A DNA stretch of 64,000 nt from Leucobacter sp. PH1c (GCF_000633415.1 NZ_AYMV01000020.1:62001-126000); one strand, 5' to 3'. Positions 8,739 through 17,503 are shown, counted from the first letter of the stretch. Notes: generated by a model not told the origin, from the sequence alone. Made by a program: numbers and translations.

Positions 8739-9769
8739 CGCTCGGCCCCCGCGCGGAGTGCGGCGCTCGCGCCGCCCGTGATGGTGCCCTCGGCCGGTGC
8801 CGGAGCGGCTCCGCGCCGCGCGCGGCCCCGCTTCACCGCGACGAGCACGATCGCGACGCCGAGCGCGAGCACCGCCGCGCCGAGCACCCCGATCACGGCC
8901 CAGGTGAGCGCCGAGTTCTCGGCTTCGGCCGGGGCGGCCGCCGTGGCGGCGTCCGCTGCGCGGACCTCCCCCTCGGCGGGAGCGGCTGCGGCGGTCTCCC
9001 CCGCCTCGGCCGCACCGGGGACCTCGATCCGCGTCGCGGCGTCGTTCGTTCCCGCTGCCCCGGTTCCGGCGGATCCGCCGCCCCCGAAATCGCTCATGGT
9101 GCCCGAGCCGGCCTGCAGCTGGCCATCGGCTGCGGCGAAGCTCACGGGGGTGAAGGACTCGTTGTTCGCGTTGATGAGGCCGTGCGCGCCGATCGTGATG
9201 ATGCCGCACTGCACCTGGAGGCAGTCGATCTCCTGGCCGGCGCCCTGCGCCCCCTCGTGCGGGTTCCCGAAGCTCGCCGTGAACTTCGAACCCGGGATCG
9301 TCATCTGGGTGCTCCACGCACCGTTCGCGTCGATCTGCCCGTTCGCCTCGCTCGCGGAGCTGCCGCCCTGGAATGCGACAAGGAGGCGGGATCCGTCGGT
9401 GCCCGCGTACGCGAAACTCTCCCCCGAGCGGCCGCCCTGGCTCGGTGCCCAGGCGTTCGTCGTCGGGTCCGCGACCGCGCCGAAGAACACGTAAACGCCG
9501 CCTGGCGCGTTCGGCTGGTACTGGAATCCGCTGCCGCTGAGCGTCACGGTGGTCGGCCCGTCCGCTGCGGGCGCCGGGGCGACGTCCACGCGGGAGGCCG
9601 CCTGCGCCGGGGCCGTGCCGAGCGCCAGCGGAGCGACCGCGAGGAACGGCAGGAGCAGCGCCGCGGCGAGGCGGCGGCCCGGCCGCGACCGTGGCGCTCG
9701 GGGCACCGCGGCGCTCGGGGCTCCGGCGCGGGAGGGCACGGCGCCGTGCGGGGATGGGAGCGCGGTCAT
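8735..9769 (-). CDS. Membrane-anchored protein with a single GAHG module
   Basis: The 344-residue product is the smallest of the four surface proteins. It has a twin-arginine-containing basic N-terminus and signal sequence ending near residue 57 (AQAAS), one GAHG module (about 60-215) with a Cys pair (DCLQVQC) before TIGAHG, an Ala/Glu-rich extracellular stalk (about 245-290), one membrane helix (about 293-315) and an arginine/lysine-rich cytoplasmic tail. There is no sorting signal. It overlaps hmuV by four bases upstream (ATGA) and the HtaA gene downstream, so its output is tied to the transporter. It is a natural candidate for the membrane-side partner that hands cargo to HmuT; that role is inference. 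Confidence 0.85.
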   Translation of the reverse strand: MTALPSPHGAVPSRAGAPSAAVPRAPRSRPGRRLAAALLLPFLAVAPLALGTAPAQAASRVDVAPAPAADGPTTVTLSGSGFQYQPNAPGGVYVFFGAVADPTTNAWAPSQGGRSGESFAYAGTDGSRLLVAFQGGSSASEANGQIDANGAWSTQMTIPGSKFTASFGNPHEGAQGAGQEIDCLQVQCGIITIGAHGLINANNESFTPVSFAAADGQLQAGSGTMSDFGGGGSAGTGAAGTNDAATRIEVPGAAEAGETAAAAPAEGEVRAADAATAAAPAEAENSALTWAVIGVLGAAVLALGVAIVLVAVKRGRARRGAAPAPAEGTITGGASAALRAGAER

Positions 9770-10647
9770 GGAGTGGTCCTCTCACTGGATCGGGGGTCGT
9801 GCGCCGCGGGCGGCGCGGCGTCGTCGTCGGGGAATCGGACGGGGGTGATCGCGAGCGCACCGTCGGCGTCTCGCGCCACCCGCACCGGGTGGCGATACAC
9901 CTCGCTCAGCAGCTCGGGGGTGAGCACCTCAGCGGGTGCGCCCCACGCGCGCATGGCGCCGTCGGCGAGGAGCAGCACCCGGTCGCTGTAGGCCGCGGCG
10001 GCCGCGAGGTCGTGGAGCACGACCACGACCGCGCTCCCCTGCCGCGCCGTGCGCCGCGCGATGGCGAGCACCTGCTCCTGATAGTTGATGTCGAGCGCCG
10101 CGGTCGGCTCGTCGAGGAGGAGGAGCCCCGTGCGCTGCGTCATCGCGCGAGCGAGCGCGACCCGGGCGCGCTCGCCGCCCGACAGGGAGGTGTAGGTGCG
10201 CTCGGCGAAGCGGAACGTGTCCGAGCGGAGGAGCTCCTCCGCGATGATCCGGTCGTCCTCCTCGACGGAGGTGATCGCGCGCCAGGGCGCGCGCCCCATC
10301 TTCACGATGTCGACCACCGGGAACGGGAAGCTCACGGAGTTGTTCTGCCGGAGCACGGCGCGGCGGAGCGCGAGCTCGCGGCTCGGCCAGTCGTGCACCT
10401 CGCGCCCGACGAGCTCGACGGACCCGCCGTAGGCGTGATCCCCCGCGAGCGCGCCGAGGAGCGTCGATTTCCCTGCACCGTTCGGGCCGAGGATCGCGAG
10501 TACCTCGCCGGCGCGCACGTCGAAGTCGACGCCGGAGACGATCCGGGTTCCGCCGAGGGTCACCGACACCCCCGCGGCGCGGAGCACGATCTCACCGCGC
10601 GGAACCGGGGCGGGCAGCCGCGGGGCGCGGCGGGACAGGGGGCTCAC
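9766..10647 (-). CDS. hmuV: Heme ABC transporter ATP-binding protein
   Basis: The 293-residue protein is a canonical importer ATPase: Walker A GPNGAGKST (54-62), a Q-loop (RQNNS), signature LSGGERARVALARAM, Walker B LLLLDEP and the switch histidine in VVLHDLA. It should power heme uptake through HmuU. The frame is open upstream through the permease gene, but the GTG at 10647 forms a GTGA overlap with the hmuU stop and gives a normal length, so that start was chosen. The final 20 or so residues (aspartate/alanine rich) extend past the usual end. Confidence 0.93.
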   Translation of the reverse strand: MSPLSRRAPRLPAPVPRGEIVLRAAGVSVTLGGTRIVSGVDFDVRAGEVLAILGPNGAGKSTLLGALAGDHAYGGSVELVGREVHDWPSRELALRRAVLRQNNSVSFPFPVVDIVKMGRAPWRAITSVEEDDRIIAEELLRSDTFRFAERTYTSLSGGERARVALARAMTQRTGLLLLDEPTAALDINYQEQVLAIARRTARQGSAVVVVLHDLAAAAAYSDRVLLLADGAMRAWGAPAEVLTPELLSEVYRHPVRVARDADGALAITPVRFPDDDAAPPAAHDPRSSERTTP

Positions 10648-11762
10648 AGCCAGCCTCCGTTCTTCCGCGAGGTCGCGCGGATGAGGAAGAAGAAGAACGG
10701 TCCGCCGATGATCGCGGTGAGCATGCCGAGCGGCAGCTCCGCGTAGGGCACGGCCGTTCGGGCGAAGGTGTCCGCGACGACGAGCAGGAGCGCACCGCCG
10801 AGGGCGCTCGCCGGGATGAGCACGCGGTGCCCCGGTCCGACGATCATGCGGATGACGTGGGGCACGACGAGCCCGACGAAGCCGATGATGCCGGCGAACG
10901 CCACGGCCGCAGCGGTGAGCACTGAGACGATCATGATCGCGCCGATGCGCAACCGCTCGATGTTGAGGCCAAGGTGCCTGGCCGCGTCGTCGCCGAGGCT
11001 CAGCAGGTCGAGCTTGCCCGCGATCCCGAGCGCAAGGGCGAGGCCCAGGAGGACGAGCGGGAGCACCGTCGCGACCTGCGGCCAGAGCGAGCCGGCGAGG
11101 CTGCCCATCTGCCAGAACACGATCTGCTCGCGCTGGTTCATGTCGGCCGCGAAGGTCATGAGGGCGAGGGCCGCGCCGCCGAAGGCGTTGACGGCGACGC
11201 CGACGAGGATCAGGGTGATCACCCGCGTCTTCCCGCCGGAGCGGGAGATCGAGTAGATGAGGAGCGAGGTGGCCACGCCCGTGACGAAGGCGCCGACGGG
11301 GATCGCGAGGCTCGAGCCCGCGGCGAGTCCCGTGACGATCATGAGGCTCGCGCCGACGGCTGCGCCCGAGGAGACGCCGATGATGCCGGGATCGGCGAGC
11401 GGGTTGCCGAACACGCCCTGCATGATCGCGCCGGAGGACGAGAGCGCCATGCCGACGAGGACGGCGAGCGCGACGCGCGGGAAGCGCACCTCCCACAGTG
11501 CGGCGTCCGCGTTCGGGTGCGCGGCCTCAGCGCCGCAGGCGAGCCCCGCCTTGCGGCAGAGCGAGCCGATCACCTCGACCACGGGGATCTGCATCTGCCC
11601 GAGCGCGGCCGCGAGGAGCGTGGCGACGACGAGGCCGATCCCGAGCACGAGGAAGAGCAGGGTGACCCGGCCGCGCTTCGGTCGCGGGAGCGCGGTCTCC
11701 CCGTAGTCGAGCACCCGCGGCAGCTCGGGCAGCGCGACGGGGCCGGTCTCGACGCGGCTCAT
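10644..11762 (-). CDS. hmuU: Heme ABC transporter permease (FecCD family)
   Basis: This 372-residue inner-membrane permease has about ten hydrophobic segments and the FecCD/BtuC family stretch NPLADPGIIGVSSGAA near residues 118-133. A cytoplasmic N-terminus of about 40 residues precedes the first helix. It would dimerise and form the heme channel energised by HmuV, receiving heme from HmuT. ATGA overlap with hmuT and GTGA overlap with hmuV show tight coupling. Substrate is inferred from the HtaA and heme oxygenase genes in the same operon; a siderophore permease would look similar, but that reading fits the context less well. Confidence 0.92.
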   Translation of the reverse strand: MSRVETGPVALPELPRVLDYGETALPRPKRGRVTLLFLVLGIGLVVATLLAAALGQMQIPVVEVIGSLCRKAGLACGAEAAHPNADAALWEVRFPRVALAVLVGMALSSSGAIMQGVFGNPLADPGIIGVSSGAAVGASLMIVTGLAAGSSLAIPVGAFVTGVATSLLIYSISRSGGKTRVITLILVGVAVNAFGGAALALMTFAADMNQREQIVFWQMGSLAGSLWPQVATVLPLVLLGLALALGIAGKLDLLSLGDDAARHLGLNIERLRIGAIMIVSVLTAAAVAFAGIIGFVGLVVPHVIRMIVGPGHRVLIPASALGGALLLVVADTFARTAVPYAELPLGMLTAIIGGPFFFFLIRATSRKNGGWL

Positions 11763-12895
11763 GCGCCCGCCTCCTCGGGGAGCTCGACCGTGTCGAGGTC
11801 GACGTGGTAGATCGCCTCGGCGAGCGCCGTGAGCACGTCGGGCGTGCGGGGACCCCAGGTGAACATCTCGTAGTCGCTCATGTCGACCACGCGGCGCCGC
11901 TCGCCCGCGGGTGTCTGCGCGACGCCCGGGACGGCGAGCAGGCCGTCGATCCCGCCGACCGATTCGAGCCCCAGCGTGAGCATGAGGATCAGATCCGGCT
12001 CGAGATTCATGAGCCCCTCGGCGGTGAGGTTGCCGCTCGTCCAGTTCTCCTGGCCGGCGACGTCGATCGCCCCGAGCTGCTCGATGAGCACGCCCGCGAT
12101 CCCCGTGGACCCGTCGGGGTTGTTGCCGTACATGTAGTACACCCCGGCGCGGCCGCGCATGTAGAGGAAGACGGTGCGCACACGATCCGCCTCGGCGCTC
12201 GGCGCGACCGCCGCGATCCGCGCGATCGTGTCGTCGAGCCGCTGCGTGAAGTCGGCAACGTAGCGCTCGCCGAGCTCGGGCACGCCCAGCGCCCCCGCGA
12301 CGTCGCCGATCAGCCGGGGAATATCATCGATGTCTTTCGCGCCGTCGAAGAACACGACCGGGATCCCGGCGTTGCGCATCTGCAGCTGCACATCGTAGGG
12401 GCCGACGGAGTAGTCCGTGAGGATCAGTGTCGGGTTGAGGTCGAGGATCGACTCGGCGTTGAGCGTGTGGTTGTCCATCACGAGCGGCAGGTGCTTCGCG
12501 GACTCCCACCCGGTGGTGAGGTCGCGGCCCACCACGTTGGGGCCGAAGCCGAGTGCCCAGACCACGGACGCGAGGCTCCCCGTGCCGTCGAGCGCGAGGA
12601 TCCGGCTCGTGTCGGTGATCTCCACGGCGACGTCGTCGAGCCCCGTGAAGGTGACGGGCAGCTCGGGCCGCGGGTCGTCGGTGATGGCCTCGATGTCCGG
12701 GCTGTCGAGCAGCGCGGTCTCGGGGCCCTCCAGGAAGCGGGGGCTCTCGGCCGCTGCGAGCGCGCGGTCCGCGATCTTCGGCGAGTCACCGAAGACGAGG
12801 GCGCAGCCCGCGAGGTTCGCGGCGAGAAGCGCGGCGAGTGCGGCCACGCCAAATCGAAGGGTGCGGGCTGAGCGCCCGCCGTTGACGAAAAACAC
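11759..12895 (-). CDS. hmuT: Heme-binding lipoprotein of the ABC importer
   Basis: The 378-residue product has a signal sequence with lipobox LAGC, placing the lipidated residue at Cys31, and a class III periplasmic-binding (TroA/BtuF-like) body with recognisable segments such as GRDLTTGWES and ILTDYSVGPYDVQL. It is the extracellular heme receptor that docks on HmuU. The GTG start at 12895 lies 7 nt from the -10 hexamer and has no Shine-Dalgarno sequence, so the transcript is probably leaderless and the start is supported by the promoter. It is the first gene of the operon and its promoter is covered by an iron box. Confidence 0.92.
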   Translation of the reverse strand: MFFVNGGRSARTLRFGVAALAALLAANLAGCALVFGDSPKIADRALAAAESPRFLEGPETALLDSPDIEAITDDPRPELPVTFTGLDDVAVEITDTSRILALDGTGSLASVVWALGFGPNVVGRDLTTGWESAKHLPLVMDNHTLNAESILDLNPTLILTDYSVGPYDVQLQMRNAGIPVVFFDGAKDIDDIPRLIGDVAGALGVPELGERYVADFTQRLDDTIARIAAVAPSAEADRVRTVFLYMRGRAGVYYMYGNNPDGSTGIAGVLIEQLGAIDVAGQENWTSGNLTAEGLMNLEPDLILMLTLGLESVGGIDGLLAVPGVAQTPAGERRRVVDMSDYEMFTWGPRTPDVLTALAEAIYHVDLDTVELPEEAGA

Positions 12896-12914
12896 GAAGG
12901 TTAGGCTAACATTA
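12896..12914 (-). promoter_or_regulatory. DtxR/IdeR-type iron box over the hmuT promoter
   Basis: GAAGGTTAGGCTAACATTA, read on the minus strand, matches the DtxR consensus TTAGGTTAGCCTAACCTAA at 15 of 19 positions, including the full central core. It covers the -10 element and the expected transcription start, so Fe-loaded regulator bound here should block the operon. Confidence 0.85.
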
Positions 12915-12932
12915 CTTAGGTCAGATGTTCAA
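12901..12932 (-). promoter_or_regulatory. hmuT promoter, leaderless
   Basis: On the minus strand a TTGAAC -35 element (12932-12927) is followed by an 18-nt spacer and a TAGCCT -10 element (12908-12903). Seven bases separate the -10 element from the GTG start, so transcription should begin at or next to the start codon. Confidence 0.7.
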
Positions 12933-12940
12933 TCTTTCGC

Positions 12941-12954
12941 ATTACCTAACCTCC
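12941..12954 (+). promoter_or_regulatory. Possible second, weaker iron-box half-site
   Basis: ATTACCTAACCTCC contains one good DtxR half-site (AGGTTAGG on the complement), with a poor second half. It lies nearer the divergent protease gene and could extend iron control to it. Confidence 0.4.
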
Positions 12955-12996
12955 ATCAGATGTTAGCGCGGATGCGGACGCTCCGGCGACCCTCCC

Positions 12997-15900
12997 GTGC
13001 ACGCGCGTAGATTCCGAGAGCCGATCTTGCCCTTCCTCCCCCGCCTCCGCTTCACCCGCCACCGCCGCCCCCTCGCCGCAGCAGCGGCAGGCGCACTCGC
13101 CGTCGCCGTCGCCCTGAGCGGCGCCGTCGGCTTCGCGCAGTTCGCCCCCGCGGGAAGCCCGAGCGCCGCGGGCACCGCTCCGCTCGGCGCTGACTCCGGA
13201 CCTGCGGAGATCGCGCCCGAGCTCGCGGCGGCGTTCACGGGCGCCGAACGGGACGGCAAGGATCCCGAGGGCACGGATCGGAAGCAGACGGATCCGGAGC
13301 GAACGACTCCCGGCGCCGGAGACGAGGCGGACCGGGACGCTGCCAGTGGGGGCGCTACCGATGGAGACGCTGCCGATCGGGACACTGCGGGCCCGAGCGC
13401 GGACGGCCCCGCGGCGCCCGATGCGAGCGGCGGCCCGGATGCGAGCGGCGACGCCGCCCCGTGGCTCGACCCCGAGACGGGCGCGGCCGAGATCCTGATC
13501 CGCTTCGCCGACGCCGGCATCGAGCCCGGCGCCGAGGGCGATCCCGCCACCGCGGCCGCTTCCCTGCAGCGCGGCGCCGACGCGGCGCTCAGCCTCGCGG
13601 AGCCGGGCCTCGCCGCGCTGGAGGAGCGCGGCGCGATCCGTGTGCTCAATCGGTTCTGGATCGCGGCTGCCGTGCTCGTCTCCGCCGAGCCCACGCCCGA
13701 GACGCTCGCCGCGCTCGCGGCGCTCCCGGGCGCGGAGACCGTCGCCCCGAACGGCGAGGTCACCCCGCTCGACACCCCCGAGGCTCCCGAGCCGGTGGCC
13801 GATCCGAGTGCGCTCTCACGCACCGTCGACGGTGACGGCGTGCCCGTCACCTACGGCCTGGCCGGGATCCACGCGCCCGAGGCCTGGGCGCAGTACGGCG
13901 CAACGGGCCGCGGGGTCCGCGTCGCCGTGCTCGATACGGGCATCGACCCCACGCATCCCGACCTCCGCGACCGCATCGCGACCGTCGACCCGCACGATCC
14001 GCTCTTCCCCGGCGGATGGATCCACCTCGACCGCACGGGAACGGCGCGCGCGAAGCGTCCCGCGGACCCGGCCACCCACGGCACGCACGTCGCGGGCACC
14101 GTGCTCGGCGGCGACGCTTCGGGCACCCGTATCGGCGTTGCCCCCGACGCGGAGCTCATGGCGGTCAACGCGATCAGCGACGGCAGCAGCGACGCGAAGA
14201 TCCTCGCGGCGATCGAGTGGACACTCGCGCCGTACGACGCGAGCGGGGCCCCCGCGGGCCGAGCCGCCGACGTGATCAACATGTCGCTCGGCGTCAGCAA
14301 CTCGTACAACGACTTCCTCCTCGAGGTGCTGCACCGGGTGCGGCAGGCCGGCGTGTTCGCCGCGGTCGCCGTGGGCAACGACGGCGACAAGATGCCGGGC
14401 TGCATCTCGAACCCGAGCTCCTCGGCCGATGTCTTCGCGGTCGGCATGACGAACGCCGAGCGCACGGTCGATCCGCGCTCCTGCGGCGGGACCACGCGGT
14501 GGAGCTCCGGCGTCGCCGAGCGCTTCGGCTGGCCGAGCGGGGAGTTCACGAAGCCCGACGCGTCCGCCCCCGGCGTCGACATCGTCTCCTCCGTGCCGGG
14601 CGGCGGTTGGGGCCGCTCCTCCGGCACCTCGATGGCGACCCCGCACGTCGCCGGCGCGGTCGCGGCGCTGCGCTCGGCGCAGCCCGGCCTCACGGTCGCG
14701 CAGATGGAGGACGCGCTCGAGTCGACCGCCTGGCACCCGAACGGTTCGCCCGCGAGCGGCGACACCCGGTACGGCGCGGGCATCATCGACCTCGCGGCGG
14801 CCGTAGCCGCGGTGCGGGGCGACACCGGGATCACGGTGACAATCACCGACGCGACGAGTGGCGAGCCGCTCCCCGACGTGACCGTCGACTACGGCGAGCG
14901 CGGCGAGACCTGGCTGAGCGACGGGAACGGCCAGGTTCGCGCCTCGCTGCCGGCGGGCGCTTACACGCTCGGCTTCTCGGCGTTCGGCTACGCCGGCGCG
15001 ACGCGCGAGATCGAGGTCTCCGACGCAGGATTCGGTTCCCTCGAGCTCGCGCTCGATCCCCTCACGACGGGCTCGGTCTCGGGCACCGTCGTCTCGGCGG
15101 GATCCGGCGCGCCCCTCCCCGGCGTGCTCGTCTCCCTCGCGGGGGCGGGGCTCAGCGCGACGACCGACGCCTCCGGCGCCTACCGGATCACGGGCGTCCC
15201 CGTGGGCGCGCACCGCTTCCGCGCCGCGCTCGACGCCCACGCGACCGCCACCTCGCCCTCGGCCGAGGTGCTGCCCGTCGCCGACGCCGACACCGTCGTC
15301 GATTTCCGCCTCTCGCCGTTGCCGACCGTGCTCGTGCTCGGCGACCAGACCGGGCGAACGGTCGAGCTGCTGAACGGACAGGATCTCGTGGCCACGGGCA
15401 TGGACGAGCTCCCGGCCGACCCCCGCGCCCTCGGCGCCTACGACGCCGTCGTCTGGGACGACCCCGGCGCCGTCGACGCGCCTCGCCTCACGGCCGCGAT
15501 CCAGGCGGCCGACGCCGCGGGAACCGGCATCGTCTGGCTCGATCTCGGCGCCACCGAGACCTCCGGCATCGCGTCGCTGCAGGCGCGCACGGGCTCCCCG
15601 AAGCAGCGCACGGGCGGCGTCGACGCGACGGCACTCGCCACGGGATACCGGATCTGGGCCGAAGCGGATCACCCGCTGTTCGCCCCCGGCAACATCGCGA
15701 CGGGCGAACTGATTCAGGGCAGCATGGTGCTCCAGGACACCCGCCGCGACGCGGAGAAGTTCGTCTCCTCCTTCGACGGGCTGACGAGCGGAACGGCGCG
15801 CGTCCTCGCGCACACGATCACCCGCGAGCAGGACGGCGCCGAGGTGCGGGTCGACGATCACGGCCCGGGCATCGCGGTCGACGAGCGCGAGGGCGCTCGC

Positions 15901-16785
15901 CACGCCTACCTCGCCCTGCACGGCAGCCACGCGGCCTCCGACGCGCGCACCTGGTCCGCCGCGGGTCAGCAGATCCTCGTCAACGCAGCGAACTGGGTCG
16001 CCGGATCAGCCGCGCAGCTCCCCGAGGAGCCCGAGCAGCCGGAGCCCAAGCCGCCCGTCACCCCGACGAAGCCCGTGAACCCCGGCACGAAGCCCCCCGT
16101 CACGCCCGGCGGCGAGCTACCGAAGCCGTCCCCGGGCACCACCGATCCCGAGCAGCCGACCGTACTGGGCTCGCTCCCCGCGGCCGCGCCGGCAGGCTCG
16201 GGATCCGGATCGGGATCCGGCAGCCTCCGCGCCCCGTCCGCTCAGGCCACGCCGAAGCCCGAGTTCACGCCGAAGGCGCCCGTCGCGACGCAGAACCTCC
16301 TCACCTCCGCGAACGCGGGCGGCGTCACCGTGCGCGTCGCCGACGGGATCGCGCACCTCACCGTGCCGGAGAGCGCGCCCGGCGACTGGTTCTACCTGCA
16401 CGTCTACCCCAGCAAGACCGCGGTCGACTGGATCCGCGTGAACGACTCGGGCGAACTCCGCATCGACGTGACGAGCCTCCGGGACGGGAGCTACCGCTTC
16501 GCGCTCACCGACGTCGAACGCCGGCTCGCCGGGTGGACCGAGGTGCGGATCGGCACGGGGAACTCGGCGCCCACGGCCGAGCGCGCGCTCACGGACGTGG
16601 CCACCCCGATCCCGGCGGCGGTCGTCGACCCGGGCTTCCGCCTCACCCCCACCGAGCAGCTCATGCTCCTCGGCGCCGCGCTGCTCCTCCTCGCCGCGGC
16701 CGGAGTCGTCCTGCTCGGGCTCCGCACGCCCGCGGGGGCCGGCCAGGAACCGTCGAGCGGCGCGGGCTCGGGCGGCGACGCGTGA
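12997..16785 (+). CDS. Membrane-anchored subtilisin-family (S8) serine protease
   Basis: The 1262-residue protein has an N-terminal hydrophobic export segment (about 26-50), an acidic low-complexity region, an S8 catalytic domain with Asp313 (VLDTG), His361 (HGTHVAG), the oxyanion Asn461 and Ser545 (GTSMATPHVAG), two carboxypeptidase-regulatory-like beta domains (about 605-690 and 692-770), a glutamine-amidotransferase-like fold segment (about 770-1010), a proline-rich wall linker and a C-terminal membrane helix (about 1220-1243) with no sorting motif. GTG at 12997 gives the longest frame; TTG at 13027 preceded by GAGAG is an alternative. It is divergent from hmuT across an iron box and overlaps a sortase gene by GTGA, which suggests co-expression with the heme locus. 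Cleavage of hemoproteins is an inference; the substrate is unknown. Confidence 0.88.
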   Translation: MHARRFREPILPFLPRLRFTRHRRPLAAAAAGALAVAVALSGAVGFAQFAPAGSPSAAGTAPLGADSGPAEIAPELAAAFTGAERDGKDPEGTDRKQTDPERTTPGAGDEADRDAASGGATDGDAADRDTAGPSADGPAAPDASGGPDASGDAAPWLDPETGAAEILIRFADAGIEPGAEGDPATAAASLQRGADAALSLAEPGLAALEERGAIRVLNRFWIAAAVLVSAEPTPETLAALAALPGAETVAPNGEVTPLDTPEAPEPVADPSALSRTVDGDGVPVTYGLAGIHAPEAWAQYGATGRGVRVAVLDTGIDPTHPDLRDRIATVDPHDPLFPGGWIHLDRTGTARAKRPADPATHGTHVAGTVLGGDASGTRIGVAPDAELMAVNAISDGSSDAKILAAIEWTLAPYDASGAPAGRAADVINMSLGVSNSYNDFLLEVLHRVRQAGVFAAVAVGNDGDKMPGCISNPSSSADVFAVGMTNAERTVDPRSCGGTTRWSSGVAERFGWPSGEFTKPDASAPGVDIVSSVPGGGWGRSSGTSMATPHVAGAVAALRSAQPGLTVAQMEDALESTAWHPNGSPASGDTRYGAGIIDLAAAVAAVRGDTGITVTITDATSGEPLPDVTVDYGERGETWLSDGNGQVRASLPAGAYTLGFSAFGYAGATREIEVSDAGFGSLELALDPLTTGSVSGTVVSAGSGAPLPGVLVSLAGAGLSATTDASGAYRITGVPVGAHRFRAALDAHATATSPSAEVLPVADADTVVDFRLSPLPTVLVLGDQTGRTVELLNGQDLVATGMDELPADPRALGAYDAVVWDDPGAVDAPRLTAAIQAADAAGTGIVWLDLGATETSGIASLQARTGSPKQRTGGVDATALATGYRIWAEADHPLFAPGNIATGELIQGSMVLQDTRRDAEKFVSSFDGLTSGTARVLAHTITREQDGAEVRVDDHGPGIAVDEREGARHAYLALHGSHAASDARTWSAAGQQILVNAANWVAGSAAQLPEEPEQPEPKPPVTPTKPVNPGTKPPVTPGGELPKPSPGTTDPEQPTVLGSLPAAAPAGSGSGSGSGSLRAPSAQATPKPEFTPKAPVATQNLLTSANAGGVTVRVADGIAHLTVPESAPGDWFYLHVYPSKTAVDWIRVNDSGELRIDVTSLRDGSYRFALTDVERRLAGWTEVRIGTGNSAPTAERALTDVATPIPAAVVDPGFRLTPTEQLMLLGAALLLLAAAGVVLLGLRTPAGAGQEPSSGAGSGGDA

Positions 16786-17417
16786 GCGCCCCGGGCCGCC
16801 GGGCCCTCGTGGGCGTCCTCGCCGGAGTGACGGCGCTCGCCGTCGCCGGCGGGGTCGCGCTCGTCGGGCTCGGGGCGTGGCGGCTCGCCGCGCCCCCGGC
16901 GCACGCGACGGCCGAGCGCGTCGCGGTCGAGCACGTGGGCGCCGAGCTCCCCGAGGTGCCGGCCGCTCCCCCGTCCGAGCTCTCGATCCCCGCCATCGGC
17001 TTCGCGGCGCCCGTCGCCCCGCTCGCGATCGGCGCGGCGAGCGTGCTCGACCCGCCGACCGCGGAGGACGTCTTCTGGCTCACCGACTTCGGCGCGCCGG
17101 GCGCCGGGAGCGACAACACGGTGTTCCTCATCGGCCACACCTCCGCCGACGGCCGGGCCGTGTTCGACCCGCTCGTCGACCGGGCGGCGGGAACGACGAC
17201 CGCGCTGCCGGGCGACGAGGTGCTCGTGGAGACGGCGGGCGGCACCGTCGCTTACGAGATCGTCGCGACCGAGCGGCACGACAAGACCGCGCTCGCCGAG
17301 CTCGCGAGCGTGTGGGAGAACGTGCCCGGCCGGCTCGTCATCATCACCTGCCTGTTCCAAGCGGATCGGGATCTCGCCCCCGACAACATCGTGGTGTTCG
17401 CCCGCGCCGTCGCGTAG
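16782..17417 (+). CDS. Sortase (class E/F-like transpeptidase)
   Basis: The 211-residue product has one N-terminal membrane helix (about 9-31) and a sortase barrel with catalytic His119 (GHTS), Cys190 (ITCLF) and Arg196. The opening LSIPAIGFAAPV and length fit the class F group of high-GC Gram-positives, though class E cannot be excluded. It should cleave LPxTG/LAxTG-like signals after threonine and attach cargo to peptidoglycan. The GTG start overlaps the protease stop. The only LAxTG cargo in the window are two heme-locus surface proteins, and the thioester adhesin has LSDTG, so these are the nearest candidate substrates. The actual pairing is inferred. Confidence 0.88.
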   Translation: MSAPGRRALVGVLAGVTALAVAGGVALVGLGAWRLAAPPAHATAERVAVEHVGAELPEVPAAPPSELSIPAIGFAAPVAPLAIGAASVLDPPTAEDVFWLTDFGAPGAGSDNTVFLIGHTSADGRAVFDPLVDRAAGTTTALPGDEVLVETAGGTVAYEIVATERHDKTALAELASVWENVPGRLVIITCLFQADRDLAPDNIVVFARAVA

Positions 17418-17503
17418 CCCCTACGGCGCCTGCCCTGTCGCGCAGCTCTGCGGCGCCTCCGCCGTGCCGGGTGTGCCTCCCCGATCCGGCCCCCGCGGAG
17501 CGA

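Noticed and set aside
14016-16781. Long plus-strand frame inside the subtilase gene
   Set aside because: Only its last part (from 16782) encodes a real protein, the sortase. The earlier part is an out-of-frame reading of the protease.
12997-16785. Mycosin of an ESX (type VII) secretion system
   Set aside because: The subtilase is longer, has extra beta domains, and no EccB/EccC/EccD or EsxA-like genes are present.
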